Shown here: positions 52,116 to 60,416 of the stretch, one piece after another
Numbering within the stretch: the stretch's first letter is position 1
Layout: every line of letters begins with the position of its first letter
Assembly (NCBI GenBank): GCA_963737545.1
Contig: CAVTTH010000003.1
Span: forward strand, 1,116,001 to 1,180,000
Length of the DNA: 64,000 nt
Direction: 5' to 3'
Source: CAVTTH01 sp963737545
Lineage (GTDB): Bacteria; Verrucomicrobiota; Verrucomicrobiia; Chthoniobacterales; UBA10450
Position numbers and translations under genes: made by a program
The notes under the pieces: generated by a model
The model's database searches: none
Told to the model about the DNA's origin: nothing
The model's input: only the letters and a program-made list of their open reading frames with translations

Positions 52116-53984
52116 CTAGCGAATTTCATCGCGAAATTTCAAAAAGTCACCTTGGCTTGGATCTAGTTGTATGGCTCTGGCGATTTCAGAATTTGCCTGC
52201 TGCCGGTCACCGATGCGGAGTAACGCTCTGGCCAAGAGATAATGGGTCTTTGCGTCGTCCGGATCCTGTTCTATCGCCCGGCGGAAGAAACTCGCAGCCA
52301 GCTCCCAATGTTGCTCGTTCAAGGCCAAAACGCCCAGATTATTCAGGACGCCGGTATGCCTGGGATCGAGACGTAAACTCGCCTCGTAGAATTGTCTGGC
52401 CCGAAATATGTCGCCTTGGGCAAGGCGTAGGTTACCCAGGGCAAAATTGATTTCCGCATTTTCCGGGACATAGGCATACGACAGTTCCAGCTTCTTCTCG
52501 GCGAGTGAATAGTTCCTTACCTGAAGAGCCTGCCATCCGGAATTGTAGGCATCCAGAGCCCAGAGACCGGCGTCCCTCTGAGGCAGAGAAACAAAAAGAG
52601 CGGCGGCCAGCTGAACAACCAAATAAACCGCAACGCGGCGATATTTGGCGTTTATGCAGTTCTGCCACAGGTCCCAAAGGCCGAAAGATGCGCCCACGAG
52701 CAAACCTGGCGCGGCAGCCACACGATAGCGCTCCGTGACGAAGACGGTGAGAAGCGACGCCAGGTGCAACAGAATCGCCGCTGTGATCCAGCGTGAGAGC
52801 GGGAACTTCCCGAAAGCGAAAAGGAGTCCCGGGATGCCGAGGGCCGCAACCACGCCGAACTTGATGCCAGGCAGGGTGATGCCTTGATCGCATAGAATGG
52901 TAATAATGCTGAGATCGTCATATTGGAAAGCGTTCCAAAAATTTCGGATTTTGAGCAAGACCAGCTTCAGCCAATCGTCAAAGTTATTTTTGATATAGGC
53001 AGTCGTTTTCTTCGACCAGTAGGCTGAAACTTCGGAGCGTTTCAGGGGGCGACCAGCTGCTGCTTCGGCGGTCGTAATGGAATCTTGCAACATTGCCCGT
53101 TGACCGGCATGGAGTCCCGGCGGGAATTTTGGGTAGCCGGTTGCTACCGGATTGTTGCCAATCCAGAAATTGACCCCGCTATGGGCAGAAAGGAAAACAG
53201 GATCTTTCGCCATGAAATAATTGTGGATCCAGCAAGGAGAAGTACCCGCTCCAATCCCGAGAAATAGAAGCGTCACTGCGGCGAACCGCGATCGCCAATA
53301 GGCTGGCCGCTTTGTTTGCGTCTTCCACTTGAAAAAGAAGGCGGCAAGTAGGAGGGGAACGAGAAATAAGACTGTCGCGACGCCCATTGCGGTAATGCCG
53401 ATCAGTAGACCCAGCAAAAATGTCATCAAGATGACCGGCATTTCCCGACGGCGGACGATCTCCCAGGTCACGAACCAAAAAACAAAAATCATCCCTGCCG
53501 TCGGCATTAGAATTACGGAATAAGCTTCCTCTGGGAGAAAGAACGCCCAGCCCAAGGCGGCCATCGCTCCTATGCATTGGCCCCTATATCTCGAAACCAA
53601 GTCAGACCGATCAGCCTCCACTTGGCTCGTTTTTGGGGAGGCAGCCGTCCCAAAGATTTTGACGGCCAACTTGTAGAGAAGCAGACCAGTTCCTGCGTCA
53701 AGAGCAGCCTGAAAAAGCCCAGGAAGGAAAGGATTATAACCGAACAGCTTGTAGAAGAACGCGAGGAGATAGGGGTAGAGAGGTAAGCCGTAGAAGGCAT
53801 GATGATCGGTCCATTGCCCTCCCAGAATGCGCCGGGCCCAATCATTGTAGAACTGCATGTCGCCGGAATTGGGCAATAGGAAGGAGGAACCGCTCAGCCG
53901 GGCGAGCACGATCAACCGCAGGCATAAGACGGCAGCGAAGACGTAGCCGCCAAGGGCAAGGTTCCTGGAATCCCTTGGTTTCAC
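52116..53984 (-). CDS. GT39-like membrane glycosyltransferase with C-terminal TPRs
   Basis: This 622-residue protein has about ten membrane segments in residues 10-480 and about three or four TPR units in 490-615 (for example NAEINFALGNLRLAQGDIFR and LNNLGVLALNEQHWELAA). LPNSGDMQFYNDWARRI in the first loop contains Asp42 at the usual GT-C catalytic position. TPRs attached to a GT-C domain suggest acceptor-protein recognition. It is divergent from the pilin gene, with a 189-base gap between them. I infer a role in glycosylating a surface protein, perhaps that pilin. Confidence 0.78.
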   Translation of the reverse strand: MKPRDSRNLALGGYVFAAVLCLRLIVLARLSGSSFLLPNSGDMQFYNDWARRILGGQWTDHHAFYGLPLYPYLLAFFYKLFGYNPFLPGLFQAALDAGTGLLLYKLAVKIFGTAASPKTSQVEADRSDLVSRYRGQCIGAMAALGWAFFLPEEAYSVILMPTAGMIFVFWFVTWEIVRRREMPVILMTFLLGLLIGITAMGVATVLFLVPLLLAAFFFKWKTQTKRPAYWRSRFAAVTLLFLGIGAGTSPCWIHNYFMAKDPVFLSAHSGVNFWIGNNPVATGYPKFPPGLHAGQRAMLQDSITTAEAAAGRPLKRSEVSAYWSKKTTAYIKNNFDDWLKLVLLKIRNFWNAFQYDDLSIITILCDQGITLPGIKFGVVAALGIPGLLFAFGKFPLSRWITAAILLHLASLLTVFVTERYRVAAAPGLLVGASFGLWDLWQNCINAKYRRVAVYLVVQLAAALFVSLPQRDAGLWALDAYNSGWQALQVRNYSLAEKKLELSYAYVPENAEINFALGNLRLAQGDIFRARQFYEASLRLDPRHTGVLNNLGVLALNEQHWELAASFFRRAIEQDPDDAKTHYLLARALLRIGDRQQANSEIARAIQLDPSQGDFLKFRDEIR

Positions 53985-54081
53985 CTGTGAAAACCGCTCT
54001 CGTAAGAGGGTATCGGTGCCCCAATTTTCTCGAGCTGGGCCAGGGCCACCCAGATTCTAGTAATTCGAAAAAACACAGATC

Positions 54082-54098
54082 TTGGCATTAACGCTGCT
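54082..54098 (+). promoter_or_regulatory. candidate sigma-54 promoter of the pilin gene
   Basis: TTGGCATTAACGCTGCT fits the -24/-12 pattern YTGGCACGRNNNTTGCW with GG at 54084-54085 and GC at 54096-54097 in the required spacing; three positions differ. It lies 75 bases before the pilin start. Type IV pilin genes in several bacteria depend on sigma-54. Confidence 0.5.
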
Positions 54099-54115
54099 TT
54101 ATGAACGGTCAAACC

Positions 54116-54131
54116 CGCGATGCATATCGCG
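54116..54131 (+). promoter_or_regulatory. hairpin in the pilin leader
   Basis: CGCGAT pairs with ATCGCG around a GCAT loop, about 20 bases downstream of the candidate -12 element, so it would lie near the 5' end of the pilin mRNA. It could protect the message from decay or be an operator. Confidence 0.35.
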
Positions 54132-54173
54132 GAACGCAATCAAACAAACAACCAAAAGAAGAGATAAATCAAT

Positions 54174-54575
54174 ATGTTAAACAAACTCAATAAACGCCGC
54201 GGGGGCTTCACCCTTGTGGAAATCATGATCGTCGTTGCGATCATTGCCTTGTTAGCCGCTATCGCTGTCCCTGGATTCCTCCGGGCCCGCAAGCGTTCAC
54301 AAGCCAGCCGCATCCTGAACGATCTTCGCTTGATCGACTCTGCGGTAGATCAATACGCCATCGAAACCAACAAATCGAGTGGGAGCACAGTCGCTGTCGC
54401 AGACTGGACAGCCTACCTGAAGTCCGGCACGGCCCTGTATAACACAGGCGCCGACCTCTTCGGAAATGCCTACAACGCTCAAACGGTCGACGCACTGCCG
54501 AAGGTCCCGGCAGGTGCATTCGCCACTTTGTCAGACGTGGCGCCCACGGCCTTTTGGTCTCCCTACGGACCGTAG
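54174..54575 (+). CDS. type IV prepilin / pseudopilin-like major pilin subunit
   Basis: This 133-residue protein has a prepilin leader of 11 residues ending in Gly11, then FTLVEIMIVVAIIALLAAIA; Phe12 would be the N-methylated first residue and Glu16 the conserved Glu5. The following RARKRSQASRILNDLRLIDSA helix is typical of short pilins of the PulG-like kind. The C-terminal domain is only about 90 residues, Ser/Thr-rich in NKSSGSTVAVADW, and lacks the Cys pair of Neisseria-type pilins. An AAGAAGAGAT ribosome-binding region precedes the start. It is a single gene, without pilus assembly genes nearby, flanked by two GT-C/TPR proteins. Confidence 0.9.
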   Translation: MLNKLNKRRGGFTLVEIMIVVAIIALLAAIAVPGFLRARKRSQASRILNDLRLIDSAVDQYAIETNKSSGSTVAVADWTAYLKSGTALYNTGADLFGNAYNAQTVDALPKVPAGAFATLSDVAPTAFWSPYGP

Positions 54576-54590
54576 GACGTGATTCATTCT

Positions 54591-54618
54591 CCTGCCATCG
54601 GAAGAATTCGGTGGCAGG
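54591..54618 (+). terminator. stable hairpin after the pilin gene
   Basis: CCTGCCATCGGA pairs with TTCGGTGGCAGG with two wobble pairs and an AGAA-type loop, 15 bases after the pilin stop. It is not followed by a T-tract. It may stabilise the abundant pilin mRNA or lower read-through into the gene at 54758. Confidence 0.45.
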
Positions 54619-54757
54619 GAATGAGTCGCGAAAACGGAAGAGAGGTTGACATGCCTCCGAGCGTCTCGACCGAACCGTACAATCGTCTCCTGGATGTCGT
54701 CGACACTTCGTTCTCGTCGCCTTACCCAATCGAATCACAGACCGCGGTTCGAATTTG

Positions 54758-56881
54758 ATGACTGCACGGCCTGACCACCCGACAGCGACGAAAGTGACTT
54801 CACGCCTCGCCCGCTACCTAAGAAAGCCGTGGTTCTGTGCCTTGTTGCTGGTTCTAATCGGAATCATTTGCCGGGCGCCCTCTCTCCAAGGGCAGCTCGT
54901 CTGGGACGATCAACCTCTCGTTCGAGATAGCCCGCTGATTCGAAGCCCGATCTTCCTCCTTGAGGTTTTCCGTCACTATCTTTTTCCGGACTCGTTTGCC
55001 GCACATTATCGTCCGGTACAGAATCTCTCGTTCATCGCAGATTACGTGCTCTGGAATAACGAAGTTTACGGGTACCATCTTTCCAATCTGTTCTTCCATG
55101 TCCTCAGTGGAGTGCTGCTGTATTTTCTGCTTCGGCATCTTTTTGTGTCTCTGGGCGATCATCGTTCTTCGGTCGATGAGCGACCTCGGTCAGGGAATGA
55201 AGAACTGGGAAATTGGGCCGCGTTTTTCGTCGCGCTTCTCTGGATCGTTCATCCAGTGCATTCCGCGGCGGTAGATTACATTTCCGGCCGAGCCGACAGT
55301 CTGGCGTTTCTCTTTGCTTGTGGCGGCTGGCTCTTGTTCATCTGCGCGAGACAAACGCCCCGCCGCGGGTGGCGAATTCTGATTTATGCCGGTTCGGCGA
55401 TTTCCGGACTGCTCGCACTTTGTTCGCGCGAGATCGCCTGCGTTTGGTTTGGGCTGTTTCTATTCCATCTTTTCTTTTTCGCAGGAAATCTTGGTTCAAA
55501 ATTCAAGGTTGCGACACTGGTTAGTTGCCTTTGTCTGCTCGGGGTCTATGCCGGGTTACGTCAACTGCCACCTCCGCACGAAAGTGCCGGCCCTTCGTCG
55601 GGTTGGTCGAATCCGCTGCGCGCGGTGCTCATGCTGCGTGCCCTCGGTGATTACGGAAGACTCATGATTTACCCATCGAATCTTCATATGGAACGGACCC
55701 TTCTCGATCCGGAAAACTATCAAACAAACGCAACTTGGAAGCGATCAGTCGCCTCGGAATACCTCTCAATCGCCGGACTAGGGGTGCTGGCCGCACTGGT
55801 TCTCGGAATAAACTGGCGTGGAATTGGTCGACCAGCGCGAATTTTTGGCGCGTGTTGGTTTCTGTTCGGTTACTTGCCAATTTCCAATCTCTTTGAGCTG
55901 AACGCGACGGTTGCGGAACACTGGCTATACCTGCCGAGTGTTGGTGTGCTCATTTTCATCGCCGGATGCGTAGTCGGCTCACCTGCACGCATTCGCAAGC
56001 TTGTTCTCGTTTCGGGCGGCATTGCAGTCATCGCGCTAGCCGCGCGAAGCGCAGTGCGGAGCGGCGATTGGGCGACGGAGGAAATCTTTTACCAACGAAC
56101 GCTTGCCGCCGGGGGTCGGAGCTCGCGTGTGCTGGCGAATCTTGGCCAGGTTTACGCCAATCGCGGCGAGTACACGAAAGCCGAAGCAACATTTCGAAAC
56201 GTTCTGCGGATAAGCCCAGACTACCCAATCGCACGTAACAATCTCGCCGAAGTGCTCTTGCGTGAGGGCTGCAAGGAAGAGGCCGAAGAGCTTCTCGCTT
56301 CGACGACGAAAGCCGCCGAAAATATGCGCAAAGAGTATGCCCGTACTTGGATCGCAGTGCTCAATCTTGCTTTGTCTCGGCAGCGCGAAAACAATTATGA
56401 CGCCGCGTTCGAGATCGCGGAGAAGGCGCGCCATGATTATCCCGGCGTCTGGGAGGTCGTTCGCTTTGAGGCCGAGTTGCTTCGGAAGACGAAAGGTCCG
56501 GATGCTGCGCTGCCGTTGGTGGAAGATTTTGCCCGCAAGAATTGGTGGCATTACGAAGCCGCGCTCGCTCTCGGTCGCCTGTATTGCGAAAAAGGCGAAG
56601 GTGAGAAGGCGGCCGCTTCGCTGCGTCACGCCAGTTGGCTCGATGTGCACGATGTTACCGCACTTGCTCTGATCACGCAGATGCGCATGGGGCAAAATCG
56701 GTTTCAGGATGCATATGACGTCCAGCGCCGCGTGATCTCTCGTCAACCGGATCGGCCTCGCGAGTATGCGGTGCTTTCCAACATTCTCGAGAAGATGGGC
56801 CGCCACGAAGAAGCAATCGCCGCGACGGCCGAGGGTCTGCGGCTGGAAGCGTTGGTTCGGGGCTCTGTTGCCGCGAATTAG
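54758..56881 (+). CDS. TMTC-like membrane protein: GT-C domain plus C-terminal TPRs
   Basis: This 707-residue protein has ten or so membrane segments in residues 25-430 and several TPR units in 440-700 (VLANLGQVYANRGEYTKAEA is the first clear one). LVWDDQPLVRDSPLIRS with Asp50-Asp51, HYRPVQNLSFIADYVLW and YHLSNLFFHVLSGVLLYF match the layout of eukaryotic TMTC O-mannosyltransferases and their bacterial relatives. By analogy it could transfer a sugar from a polyprenyl phosphate to Ser/Thr of a protein in the periplasm. It lies 182 bases after the pilin gene on the same strand. ATG 54758 is preferred to TTG 54755. Confidence 0.82.
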   Translation: MTARPDHPTATKVTSRLARYLRKPWFCALLLVLIGIICRAPSLQGQLVWDDQPLVRDSPLIRSPIFLLEVFRHYLFPDSFAAHYRPVQNLSFIADYVLWNNEVYGYHLSNLFFHVLSGVLLYFLLRHLFVSLGDHRSSVDERPRSGNEELGNWAAFFVALLWIVHPVHSAAVDYISGRADSLAFLFACGGWLLFICARQTPRRGWRILIYAGSAISGLLALCSREIACVWFGLFLFHLFFFAGNLGSKFKVATLVSCLCLLGVYAGLRQLPPPHESAGPSSGWSNPLRAVLMLRALGDYGRLMIYPSNLHMERTLLDPENYQTNATWKRSVASEYLSIAGLGVLAALVLGINWRGIGRPARIFGACWFLFGYLPISNLFELNATVAEHWLYLPSVGVLIFIAGCVVGSPARIRKLVLVSGGIAVIALAARSAVRSGDWATEEIFYQRTLAAGGRSSRVLANLGQVYANRGEYTKAEATFRNVLRISPDYPIARNNLAEVLLREGCKEEAEELLASTTKAAENMRKEYARTWIAVLNLALSRQRENNYDAAFEIAEKARHDYPGVWEVVRFEAELLRKTKGPDAALPLVEDFARKNWWHYEAALALGRLYCEKGEGEKAAASLRHASWLDVHDVTALALITQMRMGQNRFQDAYDVQRRVISRQPDRPREYAVLSNILEKMGRHEEAIAATAEGLRLEALVRGSVAAN

Positions 56882-56956
56882 ATTGCGTCGTTTCCAGCCC
56901 TGCGCGTGCCCGTTGACTTCACCGCGCGGTGGCGTAGCATCGCCGCTCGCCTCCGT

Positions 56957-57955
56957 ATGGCCGCGCGAATCTACACGGACAAGGATGCCGATCTCGCAGT
57001 GCTGCGCGGTAAGACTTGTGCCATCATCGGTTTCGGCGCCCAGGGCCGCGCCCACGCGCTGAACCTAAAGGACAGCGGTCTCCAGGTAATTGTGGGACTT
57101 CACTCCGCGAGTAAATCGCGCGCAATCGCCCGCCGCCGCGGACTGAAGGTCTTGGATACTGCGGCTGCCGTCCGCCGCGGTGACGTGATTTTTCTCGCGG
57201 TGCCGGACACGAAGATCCCGGCAGTCTACCGACGTGATGTCGCGCCAAACTTGTCCAAAGGCAAAACCCTGCTCTTCGCCCATGGGTTCGCCATTTTCTA
57301 CCGCACGATTGTTCCGCCGAAGGATGTGGACGTCATCATGGTCGCTCCGAAAGGTCTTGGGCCGATGGTTCGCCGCGAGTTCGTGGAAGGCCGAGGCGCT
57401 CCTGGTCTCATTGCCGTGGAGCAAAATCCGAGTCGCCGAGCCAGGAGAATCGCCCTGGCTTGGGCCAGGGGAATTGGCTGCACCCGCGCGGGCGTGATCG
57501 AAACCACGTTTAAGGAAGAGACCGAGACAGATCTTTTCGGCGAACAGGCCGTGCTGTGCGGTGGAATGACCGCGTTGGTGCGTTCAGGATTTGAAACGCT
57601 TGTCCGGGCCGGTTACGCACCGGAGCTGGCCTACTTCGAATGTTTGCACGAGCTGAAATTCATTGTCGATCTGATGCACGAGGCCGGCATCAGCGGAATG
57701 CGGACGCTCACCTCGGAAACGGCGAAATGGGGCGACGTCACGGTAGGCCCGAGGATCATCGATCAATCGATTCGGCGCCGGATGGCCGTCGCGCTCAAAG
57801 ATATCCAGAGTGGAAAATTTGCGAAGGAGTGGATTCGCGAAACGCAAACCGGCCAGAAGCGCTTATCTGCACTGCTCAAGGCCGGAAAGAATCACCCGAT
57901 TGAACGCGTCGGTGCGCGCTTGCGCGCCCGAATGATGTGGAAGCCTAACGAATAA
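56957..57955 (+). CDS. ilvC: ketol-acid reductoisomerase, divergent
   Basis: The protein has 332 residues from ATG 56957, the normal length for class I KARI of branched-chain amino-acid synthesis. The NADPH-binding AIIGFGAQGRAHALNL, the lysine of IMVAPKG, ETTFKEETETDLFGEQAVLCGG with the metal-binding Asp and Glu, and ELAYFECLHELKFIVDLM are present, and Ser is kept in TLTSETAKWGD. However, it has AHGFAIFY where AHGF(N/A)IH is usual, APKGLGPMVR where APKGPGH is usual, and VEQNPSRRA in place of a YQDASG-like loop. It may still be active, or be a paralogue. No ilvB/ilvH is adjacent. It converges on the TPR gene with one base between them. Confidence 0.83.
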   Translation: MAARIYTDKDADLAVLRGKTCAIIGFGAQGRAHALNLKDSGLQVIVGLHSASKSRAIARRRGLKVLDTAAAVRRGDVIFLAVPDTKIPAVYRRDVAPNLSKGKTLLFAHGFAIFYRTIVPPKDVDVIMVAPKGLGPMVRREFVEGRGAPGLIAVEQNPSRRARRIALAWARGIGCTRAGVIETTFKEETETDLFGEQAVLCGGMTALVRSGFETLVRAGYAPELAYFECLHELKFIVDLMHEAGISGMRTLTSETAKWGDVTVGPRIIDQSIRRRMAVALKDIQSGKFAKEWIRETQTGQKRLSALLKAGKNHPIERVGARLRARMMWKPNE

Positions 57956-57956
57956 A

Positions 57957-60416
57957 TCATTCATTCCACAGAAAATGCTCCAGCCGCAGCCGCGCCAGCC
58001 GCGCCTTCGCCTCTTCACTGCGGGCGCCGCCGACGGCGGCAAGTTTCTGGTAAATGACTGCGGCCGGCTGCCATTTGGCGTCATCTTCCAGAAGACGAGC
58101 CGCGTTGAACCCAGCCTTGTAAAACCAAAAAAATTCATGCGCGCGATCCGGCCGCGCTTCGTCTTCGATCACCTTGTAAAATGTCGCCAGCGCGTCGGGC
58201 CGTCGGTTCATCTTTTCCAAACAAACCCCCTTCTTAAAAAGAGCCTGATTACGCCAGTGCGCCGGAGCCTGCGGGTCGGAAGCGAGCTGATCGTAAAGGT
58301 CGATCGCGCGCTGATAATTCTCGGTTTGTCCAGTGCCTGATTCGAAGAAAATATCTGCCTTGCCGCAAAGTGCCTCGCGCTTATCCGACGGCTTCCCGTT
58401 GTTCTTGAGCACGTCTTCGTACAGCGGCAGGGCATCCTGCGGCTTGCCGAGCTTGCGTTCGATCGCGGCCTGTTCGTTGCGGGCGGCCCATTTGAGCGGT
58501 CCATCTTTGCGTGCGACCTGGTCGAAGAGTTCCAGCGCGCGCGAAAGAGAATCGGCGCCCATGCTCGACATTGCGGCTTTGCCGGCTAAGAAAAACGCCT
58601 TTTCCGCGTACGGTCCGTTCGGTTCTTCTCGGGTCAGGATCTCAAACTGTGTCTGCGCATTGGGAAAATCCTGGCGCTGAAAATAGGTTTCGGCCAGCTT
58701 CATTCGGACATCCGGCGCAAAACGTGATTCGCCGTGCTTGTTCAAAAACTCGGTTGCTCGCGCGATCAGTTTCGCATCGTCCGGTTTCTGCGCGGCTCCT
58801 TCGATCCAAACGGCCAGGTAGTCGCCGCGCTCGAGGGCCGCGGTGGTTGGCTCGGCTGCCATTGCCTGCGCGAGATCTTGTCGCGCTTCATCGAGATGTG
58901 GTGGGATGGCGTGGAAAGCAAGCTCCGCCAGCGCGACCCATGCTTCCGATGCCCGCCTGGATTGTGGGAAATCGTGCAGAAAACTGCGGAGCGACTCAGC
59001 CGCCTTCTCACTCTCGCCTTGGGCTGCCTGCATCAGACCTTGCTCCAGCCGCAGTTCCGCCCGCGTCTGCTCGTTCTGTCCTCCCGTCTCGAGTTCCTGG
59101 CTGTCGGCAAGGAAACGCGCATTATCACCGAGTTGCAGCCAGGCAAGCGAGGCGTTGAAAATCGCGGCGGCGCCGAAACCGGAGTGCCCGAGTCGTTCGA
59201 AACTGGCGCCGGCTGCGGCAAATTTCTTTGTCTCGTAATCTGTCTCGGCCGCGAGCCATTCGATTCGTCTCGAGTCTCCCGCGCTGGGCTGCAACGAACG
59301 CGCGGCGGCGAGCGTGACCCGAGCCTCCTCGAACCGGCGGTCATCGATTTGTAGTTGCGCGAACTCAAGATACGCACCGATCGCAGCCGGAACTATCGCC
59401 CGCTCTTTGAGCAGATCGCCAAAAATCTGAAATGCAACGTCTCGATTGCCAGCCCGCAGTTCCAATCGTGCGAGATACCACTGCGCGAACGTTCGGCGCG
59501 GTTGCGCCGGATCGCGGGCCCAACGCGCGAGATCGTTCCGCGAAGGTTTCTTCTCCATTTGATAGACCTGATCCAGCTTGGCGAAGAGCCTTGGCAAATC
59601 TGGATCGGCCGGTGTTCGGTCGATAAAGTCTTCCAGCGCATCGTCGGCCGAATCAGACGCCCCGAGCTGAAGCTGGGCCTCAGCCAAAGCGATGAGCGCG
59701 GCGATCAAGCGCGAGTGACTAAGATCGGTTGTTTCTTTCGGAATGGTTTGCAGCAACCGCACGGCTCGCGCCGGACGATTCAATTGGGCTTCAAGCCGCG
59801 CCCGCAGAAATCGACGTTCTTTTTTGTCCGCCGTCAGGGTCGGTTGCATTCCGTCGAGCAGGCTTTTGGCGGCGGCCGGGTCTTTTTTTTCGAGGAACAA
59901 CTCCACTGCACGGAGCTGCGCGCGATTTTTCCAGTGCTCGTTAGGGAAGAGCAGCGTGAAGGTTCGCAGGGCCTCATCCACGCGTCCCATGGCCCGCAGT
60001 GCTTCGGCCTTACCAAAAATTGCCTCGGTGCGAAATGGCGCCTGCGGTTTCGACGCGATCGTTTCGTAGAGCGGAAGTGCTTCGCTCCAGCGCCCGAGAG
60101 CGGCCAAAGCCTGAGCACGCCAGAAGTTCGCCGGTGCCGAATCGTGCAGAATAGGACGATCGAGAATCGGAAGCGCCTGCTCGGCTTCGCCCGCTGCCAG
60201 GTAAGCTTCCGCGAGCTTGAGATTCGCCGTCCTCCGGTCCTCATCAGAAAGCTGACGGGAAATGAGATTCTGCAAACGAACGATTGAGACTTCCGGGACG
60301 CCTTCTGACATCGGCCCAAGCGCCATTTGCAAATCGGTTTGTTCTTCGGCGATGGCGACCCCCGCAATGGCCACGAGGAAGAATCCAATCAACACATAGT
60401 GCTTTTCTGCGGTCAT
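57957..60416 (-). CDS. large exported tetratricopeptide-repeat protein
   Basis: This 819-residue protein starts at ATG 60416 with a signal peptide (YVLIGFFLVAIAGVAIAEEQ). Nearly all the rest is helical TPR or Sel1-like repeat, for example ADEDRRTANLKLAEAYLAAG-like and QARAELR-type units, with recurrent ALPLYE and EALRAMGRVDEALRTF segments. Such proteins are scaffolds for envelope complexes. No enzyme domain is visible. Its start overlaps the stop of uvrA (ATGA at 60413-60416), so it is translated from the uvrA mRNA, although the functions seem unrelated. Confidence 0.82.
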   Translation of the reverse strand: MTAEKHYVLIGFFLVAIAGVAIAEEQTDLQMALGPMSEGVPEVSIVRLQNLISRQLSDEDRRTANLKLAEAYLAAGEAEQALPILDRPILHDSAPANFWRAQALAALGRWSEALPLYETIASKPQAPFRTEAIFGKAEALRAMGRVDEALRTFTLLFPNEHWKNRAQLRAVELFLEKKDPAAAKSLLDGMQPTLTADKKERRFLRARLEAQLNRPARAVRLLQTIPKETTDLSHSRLIAALIALAEAQLQLGASDSADDALEDFIDRTPADPDLPRLFAKLDQVYQMEKKPSRNDLARWARDPAQPRRTFAQWYLARLELRAGNRDVAFQIFGDLLKERAIVPAAIGAYLEFAQLQIDDRRFEEARVTLAAARSLQPSAGDSRRIEWLAAETDYETKKFAAAGASFERLGHSGFGAAAIFNASLAWLQLGDNARFLADSQELETGGQNEQTRAELRLEQGLMQAAQGESEKAAESLRSFLHDFPQSRRASEAWVALAELAFHAIPPHLDEARQDLAQAMAAEPTTAALERGDYLAVWIEGAAQKPDDAKLIARATEFLNKHGESRFAPDVRMKLAETYFQRQDFPNAQTQFEILTREEPNGPYAEKAFFLAGKAAMSSMGADSLSRALELFDQVARKDGPLKWAARNEQAAIERKLGKPQDALPLYEDVLKNNGKPSDKREALCGKADIFFESGTGQTENYQRAIDLYDQLASDPQAPAHWRNQALFKKGVCLEKMNRRPDALATFYKVIEDEARPDRAHEFFWFYKAGFNAARLLEDDAKWQPAAVIYQKLAAVGGARSEEAKARLARLRLEHFLWNE

